Assembly: GCA_949287225.1 (NCBI GenBank)
Contig: CASEFP010000162.1
Location: 1 to 43,053, forward strand
Source of the DNA: an uncultured Lentisphaeria bacterium
Lineage (GTDB): Bacteria; Verrucomicrobiota; Lentisphaeria; Victivallales; UBA1829
Direction: 5' to 3'
DNA length: 43,053 bases
Shown: positions 6,434 through 16,095 of the stretch, piece by piece
Layout: each line of letters starts with the position of its first letter
Position numbering within the stretch: the stretch's first letter is position 1
Position numbers and translations under genes: made by a program
The notes under the pieces: model-generated
What the model was told of the DNA's origin: nothing
What the model saw: the letters and a program-made list of their open reading frames with translations, nothing else
Databases searched by the model: none

Positions 6434-8587
6434 ATGGCGCAGGAACAGAAAAAACTTTCCGTCATCATTCCCGTTTACAACGAGGAAAAGACCGTTGTAT
6501 CACTTTTGGACAAGGTGATGCATTCCGGCGTCACCGTATCGCTGGAACTCATCATCGTCAATGACGGTTCCACGGACTCCTCTCCGGAATTGATTCAGAA
6601 CTGGATCCGCGAACAGAAGAGGAATGCGTCGAATATCGTTTTCCTGAATAAAGAGAACGGGGGGAAGGGATCCGCCGTCAAAGCCGGAATCCAGGCGTCG
6701 ACCGGCGATGTCGTCATCATTCAGGACGCTGATCTGGAATATGATCCGCACGATTATGAGGCATGCATCCGGCCGATTCTTGATGGGGAATGCAAAGTCG
6801 TTTACGGTTCGCGCGAGGAGGAGAACCGGAACCGTCTTTATTCGTCGCCCTCGTTCTATCTCGGAGGGCTTCTGCTGACCTTCTGGATCAATCTTCTTTA
6901 CAATGCGAATCTGACTGACGAACCGACCTGCTACAAGACCTTCGACGGTCCGCTGATCCGTTCGCTTCCGATCGAGGGAGACAGGTTTGAGTGGGAGCCG
7001 GAGGTCACGGCCAAACTCCTGCGCATGGGGTTTGAAATCCGGGAAGTGCCCGTTTCTTATTATCCCAGGAAAATTACCGAAGGGAAAAAAATCAAGTGGA
7101 AGGACGGCCTGCAGGGGCTCTGGACCGCGTTATGCTGGCGTTTTGCTTCCCTGAAGCAGATACGGCGCATGGTCGGAGAGGGCACACCGGATCTGGGTAA
7201 TGCACTCCGGAAACACCGGAAAATCTCTCTGCTCCTCTGGTGCGTTTTTTTTCTGGCGTTCGGCGGACGGCTTTTTTTCGCACTGCCCTCGCTCGGCAAC
7301 CCGGATCTCCAGATGCGAACGGAAAGCGATTCCTTCCTGACAGCCGCCAGACAGATTTTGAATCACGGCGTCTTCCGTGCGCGTTATCCGTCCTGTATTG
7401 CGGTGTTCCCGTCCGGGACGCCGGCATACAAGATCACCTCGCTGGATAATGTCCGTGCGCCGCTGTATCCCTTGTGGCTCGCGTTCCTGCTTAAAATCAG
7501 TTCGGAGAGTCTTGTTTTCTGCATCCTTGCGGGCTGTCTGCTCGGGGCGCTGATCGTGTTTCCGGTCTTTTTTTCCGGCCGGCTCTTCGGGGCTTCCCAT
7601 ATCGGACTTGGCGCGGCGCTTCTCTTTGCGCTGAATCCGACGGCGGTCGCCCTGAGTCCGATGTTCCTGCCTGACACGCTGTTTGCCTTTCTTGTTGCAT
7701 TGCAGGGATATTTCTTTCTCCGTTTTATGAAGAGCGCATTCGGCATACATCTGATCTGTGCGGTTCTTCTTGCCGGATGTGCCGCGCTGATCCGGCCTGC
7801 GAATGCGCTCTGGATCATTCCCTGCGTGATCGTGATTTGCTTTTTCCACAAACTCCGCGCCTATTTGAAATTCAACTATGTCGTCATTTCTCTTCTGCTT
7901 TTCGCAGGTGTGATTCTGCCGTGGATCTTCGGCAATCATCTCGCCGGAATCGGCTGGCGGATTGACACGATCTCCTCGGAGGCGCTGCTGAAGAACGCGT
8001 CCGCCCTGAAAGCCGATCTGGAAGGGCAGGGAAATCGTGACCGTCAGGTTGAAGCATTCCGCCGCGAAGAACGAAACGAGTATGCGTCCGCACCGGAAAA
8101 ATACGACACGATCGCTGCTCAGCTGCACCACCGTGACCAAAAGATGCTGGCATTGATTTTTTCCCATCCGCTGCGCTATCTGAACGTGCATTTCGACATG
8201 AACAACCTGCGGCGGATTGTTTCGCCGGATTTCAACGCGCTGTTCGGGAATTTCAATATCGGGAAAACGGGAAATGCGCCTCCTGATTCGCTCCGCGCCA
8301 GGCTGGTCGGCGGGGGGGCGTTTACGGTGACCGCATTTCTGTATATGTTCTATGCTCTTGGCCTCGGGTGGTTTATCCTGCTGTCGCTGGACCGCCGGCA
8401 TATTCTGTACCTGCTGCTTCTGCTTCTGCTGGCAGGCTACTATCTCTTCATGCCCGGACCGATCGCACTTCCGCGCTATCAGCTTCCTGCGCTACCCTTT
8501 GTCTGTGTCGCGGCGGCGTTCGGACTGTTTCAGTTCCTTCGGATCATACGGAAAAAGCCCCTTCTCAACGGGCTGGATCTTCCCTGA
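6434..8587 (+). CDS. GT2 polyprenol-P-mannose synthase-like / membrane glycosyltransferase fusion
   Basis: Residues 1 to about 240 are a GT2 domain like dolichyl/polyprenyl-phosphate mannose or glucose synthases. It has the nucleotide-binding start SVIIPVYNEE, NDGSTDSS, and the D98-x-D100 metal motif in QDADLEYDP. From about residue 258 to 715 the protein is a polytopic membrane domain with roughly ten hydrophobic segments. This domain is of the ArnT/PMT (GT-C) type, with an acidic residue-rich first loop (R-T-E-S-D-S-F) after the first helix. The likely role is to load a sugar onto a lipid carrier and transfer it across the inner membrane to a glycan or protein. The two activities are usually on separate genes. 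Domain calls are firm; sugar and acceptor are unknown. Confidence 0.85.
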   Translation: MAQEQKKLSVIIPVYNEEKTVVSLLDKVMHSGVTVSLELIIVNDGSTDSSPELIQNWIREQKRNASNIVFLNKENGGKGSAVKAGIQASTGDVVIIQDADLEYDPHDYEACIRPILDGECKVVYGSREEENRNRLYSSPSFYLGGLLLTFWINLLYNANLTDEPTCYKTFDGPLIRSLPIEGDRFEWEPEVTAKLLRMGFEIREVPVSYYPRKITEGKKIKWKDGLQGLWTALCWRFASLKQIRRMVGEGTPDLGNALRKHRKISLLLWCVFFLAFGGRLFFALPSLGNPDLQMRTESDSFLTAARQILNHGVFRARYPSCIAVFPSGTPAYKITSLDNVRAPLYPLWLAFLLKISSESLVFCILAGCLLGALIVFPVFFSGRLFGASHIGLGAALLFALNPTAVALSPMFLPDTLFAFLVALQGYFFLRFMKSAFGIHLICAVLLAGCAALIRPANALWIIPCVIVICFFHKLRAYLKFNYVVISLLLFAGVILPWIFGNHLAGIGWRIDTISSEALLKNASALKADLEGQGNRDRQVEAFRREERNEYASAPEKYDTIAAQLHHRDQKMLALIFSHPLRYLNVHFDMNNLRRIVSPDFNALFGNFNIGKTGNAPPDSLRARLVGGGAFTVTAFLYMFYALGLGWFILLSLDRRHILYLLLLLLLAGYYLFMPGPIALPRYQLPALPFVCVAAAFGLFQFLRIIRKKPLLNGLDLP

Positions 8588-8595
8588 ATGTGCTT

Positions 8596-9483
8596 TTACG
8601 GCAGAGCGGGATCATTGCTGGAACGCTGTTCCTTCCGGAAGGCGAGCGGCGAGCGTTTCATCAGCTGTCGGAACATGTGGATGAAATAAGAGGTGTCATG
8701 AAATCCGCATGCTTCGGCGATTTCGGTGACATTCATCTCCGGTTCCGACGCGAGAAGGCGGCATGCCTCACTGATCCGGAGGCGGTTTACGTAGGTCATC
8801 AGCGGAACTCCCATGCAGCGGACAAAAAAACGACTGGCGCTGTTGGGAGTCATTCCCGTGATTTCCGCGATTTGTTCCAGGGTGATCCGGGACCGGAAAT
8901 GTTCGGAAATGTAGCCGCTCAGCAGGGAGAGTTTTCCCGCGTTCCCCCTTCTGGTGCTTCCGGGGGGGCGGAGACGTTCGGCTTTCCGGCAGATTGCCAG
9001 AAGGATCAGCATTGTCCGCGCATGCAGTTCGGCGGCGTATCCGGGAGAACATCCCTTGAGAACCCGTTCGGCGCTTGTCACCATCGAAGCTGTTTCCATG
9101 CTTTCCGAAGCGGGGAGGCGGAGACAGCTTCCTCCTGTCCGGAGTCCGGCAAAAATCTCCCGGAAGCGGGAAAATTCATTCAGCGAACGCATTTCCAGCT
9201 CGGTGAAGGCGCGGAAATCAATGAGCAGATTGAAGGTTACCGCATGGTGCGTGATGCAGAACGTGTGAATCGTCTCCGGCGGAATGACATAGATGTCTCC
9301 CGGAATGATCGGATAGTCCGTGTCCGCGATTGTGTTGACGCCGCTTCCGCTCCGGATATAGAGAATTTCCAGATAGTTGTGGATGTGCGGCGCTTCATAG
9401 TATCCCGCAGGCGGTGACTGCCGGAGCAGGTGCAGAAACAGCCCCGGTGTCGTGCAGAAATCCTCCAGTCTGAATATCCTCAT
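8596..9483 (-). CDS. AraC-family regulator of the rhamnose operon
   Basis: The N-terminal cupin-like sensor domain (about residues 20-110) has the H-I-H-N-Y-L-E-I-L-Y segment and PGDIYVIPPETIH. The C-terminal 100 residues form the double helix-turn-helix (ITLEQIAEITGMTPNSASRF and VTEIAEACGFHDTSYFIHMF). The ATG at 9483 has AGGAAGG just upstream and is preferred to the in-frame TTG at 9498. The gene lies 40 bases downstream of the acetylesterase gene on the same strand, as third gene after rhaA. It probably senses rhamnose or a related sugar and controls this operon, a RhaS/RhaR-like role, but that is inference from context. Confidence 0.85.
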   Translation of the reverse strand: MRIFRLEDFCTTPGLFLHLLRQSPPAGYYEAPHIHNYLEILYIRSGSGVNTIADTDYPIIPGDIYVIPPETIHTFCITHHAVTFNLLIDFRAFTELEMRSLNEFSRFREIFAGLRTGGSCLRLPASESMETASMVTSAERVLKGCSPGYAAELHARTMLILLAICRKAERLRPPGSTRRGNAGKLSLLSGYISEHFRSRITLEQIAEITGMTPNSASRFFVRCMGVPLMTYVNRLRISEACRLLASEPEMNVTEIAEACGFHDTSYFIHMFRQLMKRSPLAFRKEQRSSNDPALP

Positions 9484-9523
9484 GAACCTTCCTGTCAAGA
9501 TGAGACGGACCTTGCCGGCGATT

Positions 9524-11545
9524 TCAACGGGATGCCTCCCGGTCCTCTTTCCGGTGCGCAGGAGCCGGAACCATCCGGAACGGAAACGCAGGCAGACCGT
9601 TGGTTGAGCCGAGTTTCACCTCCGAAGGGTTGTCGCACCATCCGCAGGCGATTTGTACAATTGTTTCAGAGGGCAGCTTTAGGCGGAGGCGGTCCGGTGT
9701 GTCGAGTTCCGCCGGAAGCGGATAAACTCTGCCGCTCTCCGAGATTCCGACTATTCCGCAGTAAGGGGCATCCGGTCCGAGAGTCAGGCTCTCCCCGTAT
9801 GTTTCAAACCGCAGGAATGCTTCCTGGGTATTTTTTTCCGCGGAAAGGCAGACTGGTGCTGCGAATAAATTTCCTCCGCGGACGAGAGAATCCAGCATTT
9901 GCGCCGCACGGAAACCGGGGCGTTTTTTTTCGGGCGGATGCAGTTCGTTGACATCCCCGCAGTCGGTCATGATTACGGGCGGAATTCCGGTTTCCTCCAG
10001 AGCCGCTCTGAGCTGTGCTTCGCGGACAACGGCCCACTGACTGCCGGGAGAATACGCATGAGGACGCTGAAAGCCGGGAAGCTGGAAAATCAGGAAAAGA
10101 AGTTCTGATCCCGGCCAGAGACGCCGCCAGGAGCGGATCAGCCCTTTCAGAAGGCGTTCATACTGCTGTGCGCCGCAGAGAGTGTTGGCCTCCCCCTGGT
10201 ACCAGAGCACGGCGCGCAGAGCAAAGGGAGCGATCCGGCGGATGGAGTTGTCGTAAAGCATGTGAAAGGATTTGGGTTCCCCGGCTCCCGTGAGAAGCAT
10301 CCGGCGCATCGGCAGGTCGCCGGTATCGGCCGCTTCCCGGATTTTCCAGACGCCTCCCAATGGAATTCTCTCCTCTCCGCAGGCGAGGTACATGCTCTCA
10401 AGCGGCCCGGTCAGACCGCCGAACGTGCAGACCGAACAGAGTGCGGCTGCCTGAACGGCAATGAGCGCTTCCCGCTTCGTATTGCATTCTGCCGGAACCG
10501 TATAGAGACGGCGCGTGTTCCAGTCGTTCAGCTCCGCGGCGTTGCCGGTCGCGCCGATCCGGATGCCGTTGAAGTATGTGACATCAGCCCGGTCGCAGGC
10601 ACCGAGCGAGAGTGTCAGCGGCTTGCCGAGCCAGTGTCCCGGAATCGCGACGCGTTTCCGATAGAGAAAGAGTCCGGGGTGGGGATGCCCTGCATGGGTC
10701 CAGCTGTCCGGAAGATCCTGTTCCTGCCAGTCCGCGTCGCCGCACTCCGGGAGATTCCACTCCTTCCGGTCTTCCGGAAGCGGGGGAAGGGCGCTTTGGG
10801 CGTCCCGGATCACATGCAGAAGACGTTGCCCGGCGGAACATTTCTCCAGATTCTGTTCCGGATTGCATTCCGGCAGGAAACGCGTTTTTTCATACTCTTC
10901 GATAAGCTCCCTGTAAAAGGGGATTTGACGCAGTTCATACTCCGGCAGGAAGGATTCAATCCCCACGCCGCCGCGCGAAGCGTCAATGAGTCCGACCGGG
11001 ACATCCCACAGTTCTGCAATCCGGACGCCGAAGAAATATCCAAGAGCGGAAAAACCGCTCCGGGATTCCGAAGTGTTCCATTCTCCCGAGACATCCGCCG
11101 CGCCGCCGGGAACAGCCTGCGGCCTCACCCGGAAAATCCGCAGCGGATGTGTCTCCTTCTCCAGCGGGGTGTCCGGCATCTGCGCCAGATCGAATTCCAT
11201 GTTGGACTGTCCGGAGAGAAGAAATACTTCGCCGACGGCCACATTGCCGATCCGGCATTCGGAAATCCCGTCCGAAAGAAGCAGCTCCAGATTGTTTCCT
11301 GCGGGGCAGGGGGGTAGTTTCAGGAAGAATTCCCCGTCCGGCCCGGAATAGGTGACTGCTTCCAGATTTCCCAGACGGCAGACGATCCTGCGCGACGGTG
11401 CGGCTTTTCCCCATATGGGAAGTGGCATACCGCGCTGAAGAATCATTCCGTCGCGGAAAAGGCCAGCCGGGCGGATGCCTGCTGCTTGTTCAGAATGTTT
11501 TTTCTCCGGCGGACGGTCCGCCGCCGTCATCTGGTCGGTCAGCAA
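9524..11545 (-). CDS. Sialate O-acetylesterase-like SGNH esterase
   Basis: The 673-residue protein is an SGNH hydrolase of the sialate O-acetylesterase (SASA, DUF303) type, which removes acetyl esters from sugars. Block I is L-S-G-Q-S-N-M-E with nucleophile S114. Other core elements are VLWYQGEAN and a late G-D-V-N-E-L-H segment with the catalytic Asp/His. Residues about 260-400 hold an inserted beta-sandwich domain (DSWTHAGHPHPGLFLYRK...), common in long members. No signal peptide is seen, which is unusual because most long members are exported. TTG at 11545 with AAGGGA upstream is the likely start; ATG at 11530 is the alternative. Only 12 bases separate it from rhaA, so it may deacetylate rhamnose-rich oligosaccharides (inference). 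Confidence 0.85.
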   Translation of the reverse strand: MLTDQMTAADRPPEKKHSEQAAGIRPAGLFRDGMILQRGMPLPIWGKAAPSRRIVCRLGNLEAVTYSGPDGEFFLKLPPCPAGNNLELLLSDGISECRIGNVAVGEVFLLSGQSNMEFDLAQMPDTPLEKETHPLRIFRVRPQAVPGGAADVSGEWNTSESRSGFSALGYFFGVRIAELWDVPVGLIDASRGGVGIESFLPEYELRQIPFYRELIEEYEKTRFLPECNPEQNLEKCSAGQRLLHVIRDAQSALPPLPEDRKEWNLPECGDADWQEQDLPDSWTHAGHPHPGLFLYRKRVAIPGHWLGKPLTLSLGACDRADVTYFNGIRIGATGNAAELNDWNTRRLYTVPAECNTKREALIAVQAAALCSVCTFGGLTGPLESMYLACGEERIPLGGVWKIREAADTGDLPMRRMLLTGAGEPKSFHMLYDNSIRRIAPFALRAVLWYQGEANTLCGAQQYERLLKGLIRSWRRLWPGSELLFLIFQLPGFQRPHAYSPGSQWAVVREAQLRAALEETGIPPVIMTDCGDVNELHPPEKKRPGFRAAQMLDSLVRGGNLFAAPVCLSAEKNTQEAFLRFETYGESLTLGPDAPYCGIVGISESGRVYPLPAELDTPDRLRLKLPSETIVQIACGWCDNPSEVKLGSTNGLPAFPFRMVPAPAHRKEDREASR

Positions 11546-11557
11546 TTTTTGTCCCTT

Positions 11558-12814
11558 TCAGTTTCTGGCGTCGAGAACATTTTTCTCATAGTTCCGGATG
11601 TCGTTCATGACTGCGTAATCGGACGGTACACCGCTGCGTTCGCACCATTCATTCCAGACAATGCCCCACGGCAGGGTTTTTGCCGCCTCCTGAAGTGCGA
11701 GCCGGCTGGTGTAATCGAGCTTCTGTTCCGCTTTGCGGGCCGCGTCGGGCTCCAGCAGCGCAACCAGCAGCGCCTTCTGGAACGCCCGCGCGCCGATGAC
11801 CCATGCCGCCACGCGGTTGATTGTGGCGTCGAAATAGTCCAGCCCGAAATGGATTTTATCCAGGAAACCGTTTACGACCGATTCCCTTGCCAGGGCGAGC
11901 AGATCGTCATTGACAACTGTCACATGATCCGAATCCCAGCGGACACCCCGGCTGACATGGAGGAAGAGTTCATTCATCAGGCAGAAGACGGCGGAGAGTT
12001 TATCCGCGATGGATTCGGTCGGATGGAAGTGTCCGGTGTCGAAGCAGAGGATTTTTCCCCGCGATGCGGCGTAAAGCAGGAAAAACTCATGCGATCCGAC
12101 CGTGCAGGATTCCACGCCGATTCCGAAAAGTTTCTGCTCCACGGTATCCCGTTCAAACGCCGGATCAATTTTTTCAGCGAAACAGCGGTCGAGCGATTCG
12201 ATCATGCGTTTCCTGGGGGCGAAACGATCCGAGGGAGTATCCTTGAAGCCGTCGGGCATCCAGAAGTTCACGATTGCGGGCGTTCCGAGTTCTCGTCCGA
12301 AGGTTTCTCCGATTTTCCGGCATGCGATGCCGTGGCTGATCCAGAACTCGCGGATTGCGGGATCCGGATGCGCGAGAGAGAGGTTGTGATCCAGTCTGTC
12401 GTGTCCGTAGAAGGCCGGAGCGATGTCAAGCCCGATTTTTTTCGACTTTGCCCAGTCGATCCATGAGCGGAAGTTGTCGGCGGTGAATGCGTCGCGGTCC
12501 ACGCCGGGGAACATCCGGTCGACCTGATGCCCTTGGAGTCCGACCCGGTGACGGCCGGGGATCAGTTTCAGGGCAAGGTCAAGATCCGCACGGAGTTCGT
12601 CGGCATTGCGCGCGCGTCCCGGATAGTTCCCCGTGACCTGGCAGCCGCCGGTCAGCGTGAAGGAATCCGATTCAAATCCGCGGACGTCGTCTCCCTGCCA
12701 GGCATGAATGCCCAGTTCGATTTCCGCCAGGGTGGACATCGCCTGTTCCACATCGACTCCCAGTTCGGAGTAAAGTTCCGCCGCATTCTTGAATAGCTCT
12801 TTCTTATGGCTCAT
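11558..12814 (-). CDS. rhaA: L-rhamnose isomerase
   Basis: This enzyme interconverts L-rhamnose and L-rhamnulose, the first step of rhamnose catabolism, in the cytoplasm with divalent metal. The 418-residue length matches the family. Recognisable blocks are the start HAWQGDDVRGFE, then CQVTGNYPGRARN, then GLQGHQ, the central region ending NFWMPDGFKDTPSDR, and the metal-site region ILCFDTGHFHPTESIADK followed by RGVRWDSDHV. The gene is first in a minus-strand unit with the acetylesterase and AraC genes. Rhamnulokinase and aldolase genes are not in this window. AAAGGA lies before the ATG at 12814. Confidence 0.96.
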   Translation of the reverse strand: MSHKKELFKNAAELYSELGVDVEQAMSTLAEIELGIHAWQGDDVRGFESDSFTLTGGCQVTGNYPGRARNADELRADLDLALKLIPGRHRVGLQGHQVDRMFPGVDRDAFTADNFRSWIDWAKSKKIGLDIAPAFYGHDRLDHNLSLAHPDPAIREFWISHGIACRKIGETFGRELGTPAIVNFWMPDGFKDTPSDRFAPRKRMIESLDRCFAEKIDPAFERDTVEQKLFGIGVESCTVGSHEFFLLYAASRGKILCFDTGHFHPTESIADKLSAVFCLMNELFLHVSRGVRWDSDHVTVVNDDLLALARESVVNGFLDKIHFGLDYFDATINRVAAWVIGARAFQKALLVALLEPDAARKAEQKLDYTSRLALQEAAKTLPWGIVWNEWCERSGVPSDYAVMNDIRNYEKNVLDARN

Positions 12815-12871
12815 GACACATATCCTTTCCTGATCGTGATTGATGCCTGGAAACGCCGTCTGAATGCAAAC

Positions 12872-12950
12872 GGTCCGGTGCGGACCTCACGGAATTGCAT
12901 GCATGGAACGGCCTTTCTGTTAAATGTAGTGTCCGCTTATGGATTTTCAA
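12872..12950 (-). promoter_or_regulatory. rhaA promoter and leader inverted repeat
   Basis: On the minus strand TTGAAA (12945-12950), a 16-base spacer and TACATT (12923-12928) make a fair sigma-70 promoter. Between it and rhaA is an inverted repeat, GGTCCG-GTG-CGGACC (12872-12886), in a position where a regulator could bind or the leader RNA could fold. The remainder of 12951-13135 holds nothing recognisable. Confidence 0.4.
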
Positions 12951-13135
12951 GATCAAATGGAGAAGAAAAATGAATTTCTGCATGGAGGGAGGAGTATGTT
13001 TTCCGCAATCTTTTTCTGTACGTGGGACAGCCAGGTGGAGGAAAACAGAGAGATTTTTCTCCTCCGCCCGGCCGTTTGCATATCCCGCTCCATGTTTGTC
13101 TCAGGAAAAGGGAATGAAAGGTATCTGGCGCAGCC

Positions 13136-16051
13136 TCATTTTTCCGATGACGGTCCGGAGACGGGAGTCAGCCGGATATAGTCCAGAAAGATTTTCCTCC
13201 CCGGAGCCTTCCGATTGAGCCCGCCGAGAAAAAGATAGCCCTCCGGACTCAAATTCCATGTCCCGAGTTCGAACTCCTTGTATTTCTCTCCGGAATATTC
13301 CTTGACAGGAAGGACTTTGGAATCCGTGATCTTCCGGAGTTTCTCATGATAGAATCCAAACTTGTTCCACAAGCCCTCCTCCGGCGGAACATCGGTCCGC
13401 AGCGCAACGGCGACACGGTATTTTCCCGGAACGAAATCCTTCGGAAAGCGATACTGCACCGACCAGCCGCTGTTTGCATTCATGACGGCGGCTTTCCCGT
13501 TCGATGCGGCACGATCGCCGACAAGATTGGATTGCTCCCCTTTCCGGTGATACTGGAACTGGTCCTCCTGGATGATCAGCGGATAAAAAGTCAAAACGCC
13601 GAAACTGTCGATTCCTCCAAGATAACTGTTGCTGTAAACCGGATTCCATACGATACTTCCGGAGGGCGTTGTCCGCATGAAGTTGAGAGACATCCGCCCG
13701 TTCTTCAGCGGCAGGCCGGAAAGAGGAAGCGCCAGAGTGACAGACCAGGAATCTTTCCCCGCGCGGTTTTCCAGTTTCAGAGGAATGTTCCACGAATCCA
13801 TTTTCGGAGCATCATTGACCAGTTCATGGCGATACTGTTTCGAGGTTCCGTCGGGCGAAACCGCCAGATGATACACCGGGTATCCGTTTCCCGCGTGGAA
13901 GAAACACTCGATGTTCTCCTTCCAGATGTCCTCGCCGCTCTTCGGCGCTTTCGCCTCATGGAAGCGGAGATAGAGATACTTTGAATCGGCGGCGGCCTTG
14001 ATGGAACAGGAATTTTCCAGTGGTTTGCCGTAAAGATCGCTCCACTTCTCCGTCCGGGCGGCATTGCGCCAGTCGACTTTTGAAAAATCTCCTCCGGCAT
14101 CACTCGTTTTTTCCAGTGAAAGCGCCCGCGGCGGCGCGCTTTGCCGGAGCTTCAGGATTTTATATTCGCGTTCCCCTTCCAGCGTGTTGGTCCAGATTCC
14201 GTCGATGATCCGCTGAAGACGCACTTTCTCATTCGGCGTGCGGACGAGTTTTTTCGCCTGCCCGATCAGATCATTGAGTTTCCGCATCCGTTCCGGCGTG
14301 CCGAGCGCCCAGTTGACATCCGGAGAATGCAGGCCCGTACCCCAGTAGGGATGCTTTATCCCCTTGGGACCGATTACCGCGTCCTTCCTTCTGAGCCATT
14401 CCGGCGGACAATTCGCCGGATTCCAGTAGGCGTTTTCGATTTCGCGGTAGAACGCCTTCATCGCGGGGCCCGCCGCTCCGTAATACCGTGTAAAATATTC
14501 GTCGATGAGCTTTGCCGGATCCAGCGAGGGATCGTAGCAGATTTTGGCCGCCACGTAGGCTTCGAGGTGGTTGTACTGCATCTCGACCTCCGTGAACCAG
14601 CCGCGGATGCCGTCGCGTGTGAACATCTGGAACAGTTCTCCGGTTTTCCACGGATACAGTCCGGGAAACGGCTTATAGTTTCCAAAGTGGTGACGCGCAT
14701 CCCAGTAGGTGCTGAAGATATAGGTCCAGAGGGTGAGAGGCCGCTTCTTCGCCTCCTTGCCGATCCATTCCCGGTAGGCGTCCATCTGCATTCTGCGGGA
14801 GACGGGATGCCACCACGAGTAAACGGTCAGGCAGAGCTGGACGGAGACATTTTCCGGCAAACTGACTTTTTTCGGATAATGCAGTGTCTGGATATAAGCC
14901 AGCGTGGAAACGCCCGCACGGGGATCGGTCTTTGCAGCTTCCCGCGCTACATCCGCGATGAACTGGAATTTATTGTTGGAGACATTGTCCCTGTTGTCCT
15001 CCGGGAACCGTTTTCTGCAGTTCGCGCAGAGGCAGTGTCCGCCGGTGTCGCCCCCCTGAATCGGATAGAAGAACGGTTTCCCCGTGAACCTTGGCAGAAG
15101 CGTGCGGTCGGACGGAATATTTCCATTGGGATTGCGCCATCCCCCCGGCACATTGCCGCCGTTGAAATACGCAAGCACTTCCTGTGCGTAATATTTTACG
15201 GTTCCCTTGCAGGAGTAGCAGAGCTGCGGAGGCAGATCCCGGTCCTCCGGGTAGTTCTTCCGCAGAATCGGATCGGCACTGTGGTTTTTGCCGTCAAACC
15301 CCTGTGCAAAGAGCTCCTTGCGTTTTCCTTTGAAGGCTTTGGCAAGATTCGGATTTTTCGCTTTGTCCCAGTGGGCAAAATAGATGCTGTACTGATTGTG
15401 GTTCGTCTGCCCGAAAAGCACGCTCATGCGCCAGCGGAGCTGCCAGAGCGCGCGGTTGCGCGGCGATACCTTGAATCTGGAAATATTTTTGTCATCATCA
15501 TATACATGGCGGAACGCATCCAGCGGCGGGGAAAACTCCCGGTTCTTTTCCGCAACCGACAGATTTTTTGTCACGGGATACACCGTGCCTGTTTCATCCA
15601 TCCAGTAGAAACGGACGTTGCAGTATAGTTCCAGAAAATCGTATACGGCGAAGAGGGAACCCTTGCACTCATATTCGACCTTCGGGAAGGTGGCGGGATT
15701 CTTGTAGTTCACTTCGGAGCAGTCGGGCGAATCGTTCCCGGTCAGCAGCAGCGTCCTTCCCCGGAAAACAATCCGGCTTGCATCTCCGGTGAGACCCTGA
15801 TTTTCCCCGCCGATCCGGATGATGTTTGTATTTTCCGGAGCCTTCCCGCGGACAATCGGAAGTTCCGCGCCCGTCATGAGGCGGACATGATGCTGAAGCT
15901 CATACGCGCCGAGCCGGGCGCTTTTCGTTGCAGGTTCATTGAGGGCGATCACAGCCGTCGGTTTCCCTTCCGCAACGATCTGGAAATCGCAGAACGCCGG
16001 GCTGGACAAGATCATGATTCCGCTCAGAACCATCCATTTCATGAGATTCAT
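13136..16051 (-). CDS. Exported DUF4838 glycan-active protein with C-terminal CBM9-like domain
   Basis: The 971-residue protein begins with a signal peptide (hydrophobic core about residues 5-20, cleavage near AFC-DF). An N-terminal alpha-glucuronidase-like beta domain follows (about 25-130, with ARLGAYELQHHVRLMTG). Then comes a large TIM-barrel-like DUF4838 region (to about 620), including GHCLCANCRKRFP, GWFTEVEMQYNHLEAY and GAAGPAMKAFY. From about 650 a beta-sandwich like CBM9 begins (DWRNAARTEKW...LYLRFHEAK). A last domain ends the protein. DUF4838 proteins are related to GH67-type enzymes, but no activity is shown here. It is the third gene of the LacI, pseudopilin, DUF4838 cassette. The ATG at 16051 has GGAG upstream. 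Confidence 0.85.
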   Translation of the reverse strand: MNLMKWMVLSGIMILSSPAFCDFQIVAEGKPTAVIALNEPATKSARLGAYELQHHVRLMTGAELPIVRGKAPENTNIIRIGGENQGLTGDASRIVFRGRTLLLTGNDSPDCSEVNYKNPATFPKVEYECKGSLFAVYDFLELYCNVRFYWMDETGTVYPVTKNLSVAEKNREFSPPLDAFRHVYDDDKNISRFKVSPRNRALWQLRWRMSVLFGQTNHNQYSIYFAHWDKAKNPNLAKAFKGKRKELFAQGFDGKNHSADPILRKNYPEDRDLPPQLCYSCKGTVKYYAQEVLAYFNGGNVPGGWRNPNGNIPSDRTLLPRFTGKPFFYPIQGGDTGGHCLCANCRKRFPEDNRDNVSNNKFQFIADVAREAAKTDPRAGVSTLAYIQTLHYPKKVSLPENVSVQLCLTVYSWWHPVSRRMQMDAYREWIGKEAKKRPLTLWTYIFSTYWDARHHFGNYKPFPGLYPWKTGELFQMFTRDGIRGWFTEVEMQYNHLEAYVAAKICYDPSLDPAKLIDEYFTRYYGAAGPAMKAFYREIENAYWNPANCPPEWLRRKDAVIGPKGIKHPYWGTGLHSPDVNWALGTPERMRKLNDLIGQAKKLVRTPNEKVRLQRIIDGIWTNTLEGEREYKILKLRQSAPPRALSLEKTSDAGGDFSKVDWRNAARTEKWSDLYGKPLENSCSIKAAADSKYLYLRFHEAKAPKSGEDIWKENIECFFHAGNGYPVYHLAVSPDGTSKQYRHELVNDAPKMDSWNIPLKLENRAGKDSWSVTLALPLSGLPLKNGRMSLNFMRTTPSGSIVWNPVYSNSYLGGIDSFGVLTFYPLIIQEDQFQYHRKGEQSNLVGDRAASNGKAAVMNANSGWSVQYRFPKDFVPGKYRVAVALRTDVPPEEGLWNKFGFYHEKLRKITDSKVLPVKEYSGEKYKEFELGTWNLSPEGYLFLGGLNRKAPGRKIFLDYIRLTPVSGPSSEK

Positions 16052-16095
16052 CTTTTCTCCTTTCCGTGAAAGATTGTTTTTTTATTTTTTTATGA

